A DNA stretch of 64,000 nucleotides, from assembly GCF_933775445.1 (NCBI RefSeq), contig NW_026089442.1, positions 248,001-312,000 on the forward strand. The letters run 5' to 3'. Below are positions 49,407 to 62,400 of this stretch, in pieces. The notes under the pieces are model-generated. The model searched no databases. It was not told the origin of the DNA and saw nothing but the letters and a program-made list of their open reading frames with translations. The DNA comes from Argentina anserina (taxonomy: Eukaryota; Streptophyta; Magnoliopsida; Rosales; Rosaceae). The stretch's first letter is position 1, and the number at the start of each line of letters is the position of its first letter. Position numbers and translations under genes: made by a program.

Positions 49407-52400
49407 TTCAATTCTCGATTGAGTATCTTTCTATAAGGTTTTCTGATGCTAGTTTCTCTTGAATTTGAGAGTGTTTCCAGTGTGGGCGTGTGTTTCTTTC
49501 AAACTGAGTATCTTTCTATCGTTTGAGTATGTTTACTATTGCACTTTGAGTATCTTTTCAATTCTCGTTTGAGTATCATTCTGTAAGCCTTTCTGATGCG
49601 AGTTTTTCTTGAATTTCAGAGTGTTTCCAGTGTGGGCGTGTGTTTCTTTCAAACTGAGTATCTTTCTATCGTTTGAGTATGTTTACTATTGCACTTTGAG
49701 TATCTTTTCAATTCTCGTTTGAGTATCATTCTGTAAGCCTTTCTGATGCGAGTTTTTCTTGAATTTGAGAGTGTTTCCAGTGTGGGCGTGTGTTTCTTTC
49801 AAACTGAGTATCTTTCTATCGTTTGAGTATGTTTACTATTGCACTTTGAGTATCTTTTCAATTCTCATTTGAGTATCTTTCTGAACGGCTTTCGATGCGA
49901 GTTTTTCTTGAATTTGAGAGTGTTTCCAGTGTGGGCGTGTGTTTCTTTCAAACTGAGTATCTTTCTATCGTTTGAGTATGTTTACTATTGCACTTTGAGT
50001 ATCTTTTCAATTCTCGTTTGAGTATCATTCTGTAAGCCTTTCTGATGCGAGTTTTTCTTATATTTGAGAGTGTTTCCAATGTGGGCGTGTGTTTCTTTCA
50101 AACTGAGTATCTTTCTATCGTTTGAGTATGTTTACTATTGCACTTTGAGTATCTTTTCAATTCTCGTTTGAGTATCATTCTGTAAGCCTTTCTGATGCGA
50201 GTTTTTCTTATATTTGAGAGTGTTTCCAGTGTGGGCGTGTGTTTCTTTCAAACTGAGTATCTTTCTATCGTTTGAGTATGTTTACTATTGCACTTTGAGT
50301 ATCTTTTCAATTCTCGTTTGAGTATGTTTCTGTAAGGCTTTCTGATGCGAGTTTCTCTTGAATTTGAGAGTGTTTCCAGTGTGGGCGTGTGTTTCTTTCA
50401 AACTGAGTATCTTTCTATCGTTTGAGTATGTTTACTATTGCACTTTGAGTATCTTTTCAATTCTCGTTTGAGTATGTTTCTATAAGGTTTTCTGATGCGA
50501 GTTTCTCTTGAATTTGAGAGTGTTTCCAGTGTCGGCGTGTGTTTCTTTCAAACTGAGTATCTTTTTATCGTTTGAGTATGTTTACTATTGCACTTTGAGT
50601 ATCTTTTCAATTCTCGTTTGAGTATCATTCTGTAAGCCTTTCTGATGCGAGTTTTTCTTATATTTGAGAGTGCTTCCAGTGTGGGCGTCTGTTTCTTTCA
50701 AACTGAGTATCTTTGTATCGTTTGAGTATGTTTACTATTGCACTTTGAGTATCTTTTCAATTCTCGTTTGAGTATCATTCTGTAAGCCTTTCTGATGCGA
50801 GTTTTTCTTATATTTGAGAGTGTTTCCAGTGTGGGCGTGTGTTTCTTTCAAACTGAGTATCTTTCTATCGTTTGAGTATGTTTACTATTGCACTTTGAGT
50901 ATCTTTTCAATTCTCGTTTGAGTATGTTTCTGTAAGGCTTTCTGATGCGAGTTTCTCTTGAATTTGAGAGTGTTTCCAGTGTGGGCGTGTGTTTCTTTCA
51001 AACTGAGTATCTTTCTATCGTTTGAGTATGTTTACTATTGCACTTTGAGTATCTTTTCAATTCTCGTTTGAGTATCTTTCTGAACGGCTTTCGATGCGAG
51101 TTTTTCTTGAATTTGAGAGTGTTTCCAGTGTGGGCGTGTGTTTCTTTCAAACTGAGTATCTTTCTATCGTTTCAGTATGTTTACTATTGCACTTTGAGTA
51201 TCTTTTCAATTCTCGTTTGAGTATCATTTTGTAAGCCTTTCTGATGCGAGTTTTTCTTATATTTGAGAGTGTTTCCAATGTGGGCGTATGTTTCTTTCAA
51301 ACTGAGTATCTTTCTATCGTTTGAGTATGTTTACTATTGCACTTTGAGTATCTTTTCAATTCTCGTTTGAGTATCATTCTGTAAGCCTTTCTGATGCGAG
51401 TTTTTCCTGAATTTGAGAGTGTTTCCAGTGTGGGCGTGTGTTTCTTTCAAACTGAGTATCTTTTTATCGTTTGAGTATGTTTACTATTGCACTTTGAGTA
51501 TCTTTTCAATTCTCGTTTGAGTATCATTCTGTAAGGTTTTCTGATGCTAGTTTCTCTTGAATTTGAGAGTGTTTCCAGTGTGGGCGTGTGTTTCTTTCAA
51601 ACTGAGTATCTTTCTATCGTTTGAGTATGTTTACTATTGCACTTTGAGTATCTTTTCAATTCTCGTTTGAGTATCATTCTGTAAGCCTTTCTGATGCGAG
51701 TTTTTCTTGAATTTCAGAGTGTTTCCAGTGTGGGCGTGTGTTTCTTTCAAACTGAGTATCTTTCTATCGTTTGAGTATGTTTACTATTGCACTTTGAGTA
51801 TCTTTTCAATTCTCGTTTGAGTATCATTCTGTAAGCCTTTCTGATGCGAGTTTTTCTTGAATTTGAGAGTGTTTCCAGTGTGGGCGTGTGTTTCTTTCAA
51901 ACTGAGTATCTTTCTATCGTTTGAGTATGTTTACTATTGCACTTTGAGTATCTTTTCAATTCTCGTTTGAGTATCTTTCTATAAGGTTTTCTGATGCTAG
52001 TTTCTCTTGAATTTGAGAGTGTTTCCAGTGTGGGCGTGTGTTTCTTTCAAACTGAGTATCTTTCTATCGTTTGAGTATGTTTACTATTGCACTTTGAGTA
52101 TCTTTTCAATTCTCGTTTGAGTATCATTCTGTAAGCCTTTCTGATGCGAGTTTTTCTTGAATTTCAGAGTGTTTCCAGTGTGGGCGTGTGTTTCTTTCAA
52201 ACTGAGTATCTTTCTATCGTTTGAGTATGTTTACTATTGCACTTTGAGTATCTTTTCAATTCTCGTTTGAGTATCATTCTGTAAGCCTTTCTGATGCGAG
52301 TTTTTCTTGAATTTCAGAGTGTTTCCAGTGTGGGCGTGTGTTTCTTTCAAACTGAGTATCTTTCTATCGTTTGAGTATGTTTACTATTGCACTTTGAGTA

Positions 52401-55400
52401 TCTTTTCAATTCTCATTTGAGTATCTTTCTGAACGGCTTTCGATGCGAGTTTTTCTTGAATTTGAGAGTGTTTCCAGTGTGGGCGTGTGTTTCTTTCAAA
52501 CTGAGTATCTTTCTATCGTTTGAGTATGTTTACTATTGCACTTTGAGTATCTTTTCAATTCTCGTTTGAGTATCATTCTGTAAGCCTTTCTGATGCGAGT
52601 TTTTCTTATATTTGAGAGTGTTTCCAATGTGGGCGTGTGTTTCTTTCAAACTGAGTATCTTTCTATCGTTTGAGTATGTTTACTATTGCACTTTGAGTAT
52701 CTTTTCAATTCTCGTTTGAGTATCATTCTGTAAGCCTTTCTGATGCGAGTTTTTCTTATATTTGAGAGTGTTTCCAGTGTGGGCGTGTGTTTCTTTCAAA
52801 CTGAGTATCTTTCTATCGTTTGAGTATGTTTACTATTGCACTTTGAGTATCTTTTCAATTCTCGTTTGAGTATGTTTCTGTAAGGCTTTCTGATGCGAGT
52901 TTCTCTTGAATTTGAGAGTGTTTCCAGTGTGGGCGTGTGTTTCTTTCAAACTGAGTATCTTTCTATCGTTTGAGTATGTTTACTATTGCACTTTGAGTAT
53001 CTTTTCAATTCTCGTTTGAGTATGTTTCTATAAGGTTTTCTGATGCGAGTTTCTCTTGAATTTGAGAGTGTTTCCAGTGTCGGCGTGTGTTTCTTTCAAA
53101 CTGAGTATCTTTTTATCGTTTGAGTATGTTTACTATTGCACTTTGAGTATCTTTTCAATTCTCGTTTGAGTATCATTCTGTAAGCCTTTCTGATGCGAGT
53201 TTTTCTTATATTTGAGAGTGCTTCCAGTGTGGGCGTCTGTTTCTTTCAAACTGAGTATCTTTGTATCGTTTGAGTATGTTTACTATTGCACTTTGAGTAT
53301 CTTTTCAATTCTCGTTTGAGTATCATTCTGTAAGCCTTTCTGATGCGAGTTTTTCTTATATTTGAGAGTGTTTCCAGTGTGGGCGTGTGTTTCTTTCAAA
53401 CTGAGTATCTTTCTATCGTTTGAGTATGTTTACTATTGCACTTTGAGTATCTTTTCAATTCTCGTTTGAGTATGTTTCTGTAAGGCTTTCTGATGCGAGT
53501 TTCTCTTGAATTTGAGAGTGTTTCCAGTGTGGGCGTGTGTTTCTTTCAAACTGAGTATCTTTCTATCGTTTGAGTATGTTTACTATTGCACTTTGAGTAT
53601 CTTTTCAATTCTCGTTTGAGTATCTTTCTGAACGGCTTTCGATGCGAGTTTTTCTTGAATTTGAGAGTGTTTCCAGTGTGGGCGTGTGTTTCTTTCAAAC
53701 TGAGTATCTTTCTATCGTTTCAGTATGTTTACTATTGCACTTTGAGTATCTTTTCAATTCTCGTTTGAGTATCATTTTGTAAGCCTTTCTGATGCGAGTT
53801 TTTCTTATATTTGAGAGTGTTTCCAATGTGGGCGTATGTTTCTTTCAAACTGAGTATCTTTCTATCGTTTGAGTATGTTTACTATTGCACTTTGAGTATC
53901 TTTTCAATTCTCGTTTGAGTATCATTCTGTAAGCCTTTCTGATGCGAGTTTTTCCTGAATTTGAGAGTGTTTCCAGTGTGGGCGTGTGTTTCTTTCAAAC
54001 TGAGTATCTTTTTATCGTTTGAGTATGTTTACTATTGCACTTTGAGTATCTTTTCAATTCTCGTTTGAGTATCTTTCTATAAGGTTTTCTGATGCTAGTT
54101 TCTCTTGAATTTGAGAGTGTTTCCAGTGTGGGCGTGTGTTTCTTTCAAACTGAGTATCTTTCTATCGTTTGAGTATGTTTACTATTGCACTTTGAGTATC
54201 TTTTCAATTCTCGTTTGAGTATCATTCTGTAAGCCTTTCTGATGCGAGTTTTTCTTGAATTTCAGAGTGTTTCCAGTGTGGGCGTGTGTTTCTTTCAAAC
54301 TGAGTATCTTTCTATCGTTTGAGTATGTTTACTATTGCACTTTGAGTATCTTTTCAATTCTCGTTTGAGTATCATTCTGTAAGCCTTTCTGATGCGAGTT
54401 TTTCTTGAATTTCAGAGTGTTTCCAGTGTGGGCGTGTGTTTCTTTCAAACTGAGTATCTTTCTATCGTTTGAGTATGTTTACTATTGCACTTTGAGTATC
54501 TTTTCAATTCTCGTTTGAGTATCTTTCTATAAGGTTTTCTGATGCTAGTTTCTCTTGAATTTGAGAGTGTTTCCAGTGTGGGCGTGTGTTTCTTTCAAAC
54601 TGAGTATCTTTCTATCGTTTGAGTATGTTTACTATTGCACTTTGAGTATCTTTTCAATTCTCGTTTGAGTATCATTCTGTAAGCCTTTCTGATGCGAGTT
54701 TTTCTTGAATTTCAGAGTGTTTCCAGTGTGGGCGTGTGTTTCTTTCAAACTGAGTATCTTTCTATCGTTTGAGTATGTTTACTATTGCACTTTGAGTATC
54801 TTTTCAATTCTCGTTTGAGTATCATTCTGTAAGCCTTTCTGATGCGAGTTTTTCTTGAATTTGAGAGTGTTTCCAGTGTGGGCGTGTGTTTCTTTCAAAC
54901 TGAGTATCTTTCTATCGTTTGAGTATGTTTACTATTGCACTTTGAGTATCTTTTCAATTCTCATTTGAGTATCTTTCTGAACGGCTTTCGATGCGAGTTT
55001 TTCTTGAATTTGAGAGTGTTTCCAGTGTGGGCGTGTGTTTCTTTCAAACTGAGTATCTTTCTATCGTTTGAGTATGTTTACTATTGCACTTTGAGTATCT
55101 TTTCAATTCTCGTTTGAGTATCATTCTGTAAGCCTTTCTGATGCGAGTTTTTCTTATATTTGAGAGTGTTTCCAATGTGGGCGTGTGTTTCTTTCAAACT
55201 GAGTATCTTTCTATCGTTTGAGTATGTTTACTATTGCACTTTGAGTATCTTTTCAATTCTCGTTTGAGTATCTTTCTGTAAGCCTTTCTGATGCGAGTTT
55301 TTCTTATATTTGAGAGTGTTTCCAGTGTGGGCGTGTGTTTCTTTCAAACTGAGTATCTTTCTATCGTTTGAGTATGTTTACTATTGCACTTTGAGTATCT

Positions 55401-56230
55401 TTTCAATTCTCGTTTGAGTATGTTTCTGTAAGGCTTTCTGATGCGAGTTTCTCTTGAATTTGAGAGTGTTTCCAGTGTGGGCGTGTGTTTCTTTCAAACT
55501 GAGTATCTTTCTATCGTTTGAGTATGTTTACTATTGCACTTTGAGTATCTTTTCAATTCTCGTTTGAGTATGTTTCTATAAGGTTTTCTGATGCGAGTTT
55601 CTCTTGAATTTGAGAGTGTTTCCAGTGTGGGCGTGTGTTTCTTTCAAACTGAGTATCTTTTTATCGTTTGAGTATGTTTACTATTGCACTTTGAGTATCT
55701 TTTCAATTCTCGTTTGAGTATCATTCTGTAAGCCTTTCTGATGTGAGTTTTTCTTATATTTGAGAGTGCTTCCAGTGTGGGCGTCTGTTTCTTTCAAACT
55801 GAGTATCTTTGTATCGTTTGAGTATGTTTACTATTGCACTTTGAGTATCTTTTCAATTCTCGTTTGAGTATCATTCTGTAAGCCTTTCTGATGCGAGTTT
55901 TTCTTATATTTGAGAGTGTTTCCAGTGTGGGCGTGTGTTTCTTTCAAACTGAGTATCTTTCTATCGTTTGAGTATGTTTACTATTGCACTTTGAGTATCT
56001 TTTCAATTCTCGTTTGAGTATGTTTCTGTAAGGCTTTCTGATGCGAGTTTCTCTTGAATTTGAGAGTGTTTCCAGTGTGGGCGTGTGTTTCTTTCAAACT
56101 GAGTATCTTTCTATCGTTTGAGTATGTTTACTATTGCACTTTGAGTATCTTTTCAATTCTCGTTTGAGTATCTTTCTGAACGGCTTTCGATGCGAGTTTT
56201 TCTTGAATTTGAGAGTGTTTCCAGTGTGGG
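48640..56230 (+). repeat. Higher-order repeat, three copies (2398, 2548, 2548 bp)
   Basis: Three consecutive copies lie at about 48640-51037, 51038-53585 and 53586-56133. Each contains two 149-bp units 1199 or 1349 bp apart (48640, 49839 / 51038, 52387 / 53586, 54935 by their TTGCAC starts). Copies two and three share the private GGGCGTATG (51283 and 53831) and GTTTCAGTATG. The first copy is one monomer shorter between its two CTATAAGG/GCTAG units (300 bp apart, against 450 bp in the others). Copy three has lost GTCGGCG (about 55627) and gained GATGTGAG (55739). The match stops at about 56230. Confidence 0.92.
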
Positions 56231-56789
56231 CGTGTGTTTCTTTCAAACTGAGTATCTTTCTATCGTTTGAGTATGTTTACTATTGCAGTTTGAGTATCTT
56301 TTCAATTCTCGTTTGAGTATCATTCTATAAGCCTTTCTGATGCGAGTTTTTCTTATATTTGAGAGTGCTTCCAGTGTGGGCATCTGTTTCTTTCAAACTG
56401 AGTATCTTTGTATCGTTTGAGTATGTTTACTATTGCACTTTGAGTATCTTTTCAATTCTCGTTTGAGTATCATTCTGTAAGCCTTTCTGATGCGAGTTTT
56501 TCTTATATTTGAGAGTGTTTCCAGTGTGGGCGTGTGTTTCTTTCAAACTGAGTATCTTTCTATCGTTTGAGTATGTTTACTATTGCACTTTGAGTATCTT
56601 TTCAATTCTCGTTTGAGTATGTTTCTGTAAGGCTTTCTGATGCGAGTTTCTCTTGAATTTGAGAGTGTTTCCAGTGTGGGCGTGTGTTTCTTTCAAACTG
56701 AGTATCTTTCTATCCTTTGATTATGTTTACTATTGCACTTTGAGTATCTTTTCAATTCTCGTTTGAGTATGTTTCTATAAGGTTTTCTG
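56231..56789 (+). repeat. Satellite monomers linking the higher-order repeat to the right block
   Basis: Holds GCAGTTTGAG, CATTCTATAAGCC (about 56327), a GGGCATCTG/CTTTGTATCG monomer (56380), a TATATTT monomer and a CTATCCTTTGATTATG monomer (about 56710). The order matches 43030-43440, including the rare CTTTGATTATG at about 43376, with some monomers changed. No gene is seen. Confidence 0.75.
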
Positions 56790-59440
56790 ATGCGAGTTTC
56801 TCTTGAATTTGAGAGTGTTTCCAGTGTGGGAGTGTGTTTCTTTCAAACTGAGTATCTTTCTATCGTTTGAGTATGTTTACTATTGCACTTCGAGTATCTT
56901 TTCAATTCTCGTTTGAGTATCATTCTGTAAGCCTTTCTGATGCGAGTTTTTCTTGAATTTCAGAGTGTTTCCAGTGTGGGCGTGTGTTTCTTTCAAACTG
57001 AGTATCTTTCTATCGTTTGAGTATGTTTACTATTGCACTTTGAGTATCTTTTCAATTCTCGTTTGAGTATCATTCTGTAAGCCTTTCTGATGCGAGTTTT
57101 TCTTGAATTTCAGAGTGTTTCCAGTGTGGGCGTGTGTTTCTTTCAAACTGAGTATCTTTCTATCGTTTTAGTATGTTTACTATTGCACTTTGAGTATCTT
57201 TTCAATTCTCGTTTGAGTATGTTTCTATAAGGTTTTCTGATGCCAGTTTCTCTTGAATTTCAGAGTGTTTCCAGTGTGGGCGTGTGTTTCTTTCAAACTG
57301 AGTATCTTTCTATCGTTTGAGTATGTTTACTATTGCACTTTGAGTATATTTTCAATTCTCGTTTGAGTATCATTCTGTAAGCCTTTCTGATGCGAGTTTT
57401 TCCTGAATTTGAGAGTGTTTCCAGTGTGGGCGTGTGTTTCTTTCAAACTGAGTATCTTTTTATCGTTTGAGTATGTTTACTATTGCACTTTGAGTATCTT
57501 TTCAATTCTCGTTTGAGTATCTTTCTATATTGTTTTCTGATGCTAGTTTCTCTTGAATTTGAGAGTGTTTCCAGTGTGGGAGTGTGTTTCTTTCAAACTG
57601 AGTATCTTTCTCTCGTTTGAGTATGTTTACTATTGCACTTCGAGTATCTTTTCAATTCTCGTTTGAGTATCATTCTGTAAGCCTTTCTGATGCGAGTTTT
57701 TCTTGAATTTCAGAGTGTTTCCAGTGTGGGCGTGTGTTTCTTTCAAACTGAGTATCTTTCTATCGTTTGAGTATGTTTACTATTGCACTTTGAGTATCTT
57801 TTCAATTCTCGTTTGAGTATCATTCTGTAAGCCTTTCTGATGCGAGTTTTTCTTGAATTTCAGAGTGTTTCCAGTGTGGGCGTGTGTTTCTTTCAAACTG
57901 AGTATCTTTCTATCGTTTTAGTATGTTTACTATTGCACTTTGAGTATCTTTTCAATTCTCGTTTGAGTATCATTCTGTAAGCCTTTCTGATGCGAGTTTT
58001 TCTTATATTTGAGAGTGTTTCCAGTGTGGGCGTGTGTTTCTTTCAAACTGAGTATCTTTCTATCGTTTGAGTATGTTTACTATTGCACTTTGAGTATCTT
58101 TTCAATTCTCGTTTGAGTATCTTTCTGAACGGCTTTCGATGCGAGTTTTTCTTGAATTTGAGAGTGTTTCCAGTGTGGGCGTGTGTTTCTTTCAAACTGA
58201 GTATCTTTTTATCGTTTAAGTATGTTTACTATTGCACTTTGAGTATCTTTTCAATTCTCGTTTGAGTATGTTTCTGTATGGCTTTCTGATGCCAGTTTCT
58301 CTTGAATTTGAGAGTGTTTCCAGTGTGGGCGTGTGTTTCTTTCAAACTGAGTATCTTTCTATCGTTTGAGTATGTTTACTATTGCACTTTGAGTATATTT
58401 TCAATTCTCGTTTGAGTATCATTCTGTAAGCCTTTCTGATGCGAGTTTTTCCTGAATTTGAGAGTGTTTCCAGTGTGGGCGTGTGTTTCTTTCAAACTGA
58501 GTATCTTTTTATCGTTTGAGTATGTTTACTATTGCACTTTGAGTATCTTTTCAATTCTCGTTTGAGTATCTTTCTATATTGTTTTCTGATGCTAGTTTCT
58601 CTTGAATTTGAGAGTGTTTCCAGTGTGGGAGTGTGTTTCTTTCAAACTGAGTATCTTTCTATCGTTTGAGTATGTTTACTATTGCACTTCGAGTATCTTT
58701 TCAATTCTCGTTTGAGTATCATTCAGTAAGCCTTTCTGATGCGAGTTTTTCTTGAATTTCAGAGTGTTTCCAGTGTGGGCGTGTGTTTCTTTCAAACTGA
58801 GTATCTTTCTATCGTTTGAGTATGTTTACTATTGCACTTTGAGTATCTTTTCAATTCTCGTTTGAGTATCATTCTGTAAGCCTTTCTGATGCGAGTTTTT
58901 CTTGAATTTCAGAGTGTTTCCAGTGTGGGCGTGTGTTTCTTTCAAACTGAGTATCTTTCTATCGTTTTAGTATGTTTACTATTGCACTTTGAGTATCTTT
59001 TCAATTCTCGTTTGAGTATCATTCTGGAAGCCTTTCTGATGCGAGTTTTTCTTATATTTGAGAGTGTTTCCAGTGTGGGCGTGTGTTTCTTTCAAACTGA
59101 GTATCTTTCTATCGTTTGAGTATGTTTACTATTGCACTTTGAGTATCTTTTCAATTCTCGTTTGAGTATCTTTCTGAACGGCTTTCGATGCGAGTTTTTC
59201 TTGAATTTGAGAGTGTTTCCAGTGTGGGCGTGTGTTTCTTTCAAACTGAGTATCTTTTTATCGTTTAAGTATGTTTACTATTGCACTTTGAGTATCTTTT
59301 CAATTCTCGTTTGAGTATGTTTCTGTATGGCTTTCTGATGCCAGTTTCTCTTGAATTTGAGAGTGTTTCCAGTGTGGGCGTGTGTTTCTTTCAAACTGAG
59401 TATCTTTCTATCGTTTGAGTATGTTTACTATTGCACTTTG
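56790..59440 (+). repeat. Nested 5-mer (750 bp) and 7-mer (1049 bp) steps
   Basis: GGGAGTGTG with CACTTCGAG occurs at 56885, 57635 and 58684 (CACTTCGAG register), giving steps of 750 and 1049 bp. CGTTTTAGTATG follows the same steps (ending at 57170, 57920 and 58969). TATATTTTC (57345 and 58394), CTATATTG (57525 and 58574) and the GTTTAAGTATG 149-bp unit (58016 and 59065) confirm the 1049-bp step over about 57255-58390 and 58304-59439. Confidence 0.86.
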
Positions 59441-62400
59441 AGTATTTTTTCAATTCTCGTTTGAGTATCATTCTGTAAGCCTTTCTGATGCGAGTTTTTC
59501 TTGAATTTGAGAGTGTTTCCAGTGTGGGCGTGTGTTTCTTTCAAACTGAGTATCTTTCTATCGTTTGAGTATGTTTACTATTGCACTTTGAGTATCTTTT
59601 CAATTCTCGTTTGAGTATCATTCTGTAAGCCTTTCTGATGCGAGTTTTTCTTGAATTTCAGAGTGTTTCCAGTGTGGGCGTGTGTTTCTTTCAAACTGAG
59701 TATCTTTCTATCGTTTGAGTATGTTTACTATTGCACTTTGAGTATCTTTTCAATTCTCGTTTGAGTATCTTTCTGAACGGCTTTCGATGCGAGTTTTTCT
59801 TGAATTTGAGAGTGTTTCTAGTGTGGGCGTGTGTTTCTTTCAAACTGAGTATCTTTCTATCGTTTGAGTATGTTTACTATTGCACTTTGAGTATCTTTTC
59901 AATTCTCGTTTGAGTATCTTTCTGAACGGCTTTCGATGCGAGTTTTTCTTGAATTTGAGAGTGTTTCCAGTGTGGGCGTGTGTTTCTTTCAAACTGAGTA
60001 TCTTTTTATCGTTTAAGTATGTTTACTATTGCACATTGAGTATCTTTTCAATTCTCGTTTGAGTATGTTTCTGTATGGCTTTCTGATGCCAGTTTCTCTT
60101 GAATTTGAGAGTGTTTCCAGTGTGGGCGTGTGTTTCTTTCAAACTGAGTATCTTTCTATCGTTTGAGTATGTTTACTATTGCACTTTGAGTATCTTTTCA
60201 ATTCTCGTTTGAGTATCATTCTGTAAGCCTTTCTGATGCGAGTTTTTCTTGAATTTCAGAGTGTTTCCAGTGTGGGCGTGTGTTTCTTTCAAACTGAGTA
60301 TCTTTCTATCGTTTGAGTATGTTTACTATTGCACTTTGAGTATCTTTTCAATTCTCGTTTGAGTATCTTTCTGAACGGCTTTCGATGCGAGTTTTTCTTG
60401 AATTTGAGAGTGTTTCCAGTGTGGGCGTGTGTTTCTTTCAAACTGAGTATCTTTCTATCGTTTGAGTATGTTTACTATTGCACTTTGAGTATCTTTTCAA
60501 TTCTCGTTTGAGTATCATTCTGTAAGCCTTTCTGATGCGAGTTTTTCTTATATTTGAGAGTTTTTCCAATGTGGGCGTGTGTTTCTTTCAAACTGAGTAT
60601 CTTTCTATCGTTTGAGTATGTTTACTATTGCACTTTGAGTATCTTTTTCAATTCTCGTTTGAGTATCATTCTGTAAGCCTTTCTGATGCGAGTTTTTCTT
60701 GAATTTCAGAGTGTTTCCAGTGTGGGCGTGTGTTTCTTTCAAACTGAGTATCTTTCTATCGTTTGAGTATGTTTACTATTGCACTTTGAGTATCTTTTCA
60801 ATTCTCGTTTGAGTATCATTCTGTAAGCCTTTCTGATGCGAGTTTTTCTTGAATTTGAGAGTGTTTCCAGTGTGGGCGTGTGTTTCTTTCAAACTGAGTA
60901 TCTTTCTATCGTTTGAGTATGTTTACTAGTGCACTTTGAGTATCTTTTCAATTCTCGTTTGAGTATGTTTCTGTAAGGCTTTCTGATGCTAGTTTCTCTT
61001 GAATTTCAGAGTGTTTCCAGTGTGGGCGTGTGTTTCTTTCAAACTGAGTATCTTTTTATCGTTTGAGTATGTTTACTATTGCACTTTGAGTATCTTTTCA
61101 ATTCTCGTTTGAGTATCATTCTGTAAGCCTTTATGATGCGAGTTTCTCTTGAATTTGAGAGTGTTTCCAGTGTGGGAGTGTGTTTCTTTCAAACTGAGTA
61201 TCTTTCTATCGTTTGAGTATGTTTACTATTGCACTTCGAGTATCTTTTCAATTCTCGTTTGAGTATCATTCTGTAAGCCTTTCTGATGCGAGTTTTTCTT
61301 GAATTTCAGAGTGTTTCCAGTGTGGGCGTGTGTTTCTTTCAAACTGAGTATCTTTCTATCGTTTGAGTATGTTTACTATTTCACTTTGAGTATCTTTTCA
61401 ATTCTCGTTTGAGTATCATTCTGTAAGCCTTTCTTATGCGAGTTTTTCTTGAATTTCAGAGTGTTTCCAGTGTGGGCGTGTGTTTCTTTCAAACTGAGTA
61501 TCTTTCTATCGTTTTAGTATGTTTACTATTGCACTTTGAGTATCTTTTCAATTCTCGTTTGAGTATCATTCTGTAAGCCTTTCTGATGCGAGTTTTTCTT
61601 ATATTTGAGAGTGTTTCCAGTGTGGGCGTGTGTTTCTTTCAAACTGAGTATCTTTCTATCGTTTGAGTATGTTTACTATTGCACTTTGAGTATCTTTTCA
61701 ATTCTCGTTTGAGTATCTTTCTGAACGGCTTTCGATGCGAGTTTTTCTTGAATTTGAGAGTGTTTCCAGTGTGGGCGTGTGTTTCTTTCAAACTGAGTAT
61801 CTTTTTATCGTTTAAGTATGTTTACTATTGCACTTTGAGTATCTTTTCAATTCTCGTTTGAGTATGTTTCTGTATGGCTTTCTGATGCGAGTTTTTCTTG
61901 AATTTCAGAGTGTTTCCAGTGTGGGCGTGTGTTTCTTTCAAACTGAGTATCTTTCTATCGTTTGAGTATGTTTACTATTGCACTTTGAGTATCTTTTCAA
62001 TTCTCGTTTGAGTATCATTCTGTAAGCCTTTCTGATGCGAGTTTTTCTTGAATTTCAGAGTGTTTCCAGTGTGGGCGTGTGTTTCTTTCAAACTGAGTAT
62101 CTTTCTATCGTTTGAGTATGTTTACTATTGCACTTTGAGTATCTTTTCAATTCTCGTTTGAGTATCTTTCTGAACGGCTTTCGATGCGAGTTTTTCTTGA
62201 ATTTGAGAGTGTTTCTAGTGTGGGCGTGTGTTTCTTTCAAACTGAGTATCTTTCTATCGTTTGAGTATGTTTACTATTGCACTTTGAGTATCTTTTCAAT
62301 TCTCGTTTGAGTATCTTTCTGAACGGCTTTCGATGCGAGTTTTTCTTGAATTTGAGAGTGTTTCCAGTGTGGGCGTGTGTTTCTTTCAAACTGAGTATCT

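Noticed and set aside
58889..59119. 76-codon forward open frame with an ATG
   Set aside because: Produced by CGTTTTAG and CTGGAAGCC changes that remove stops in two neighbouring monomers. No independent coding signal.
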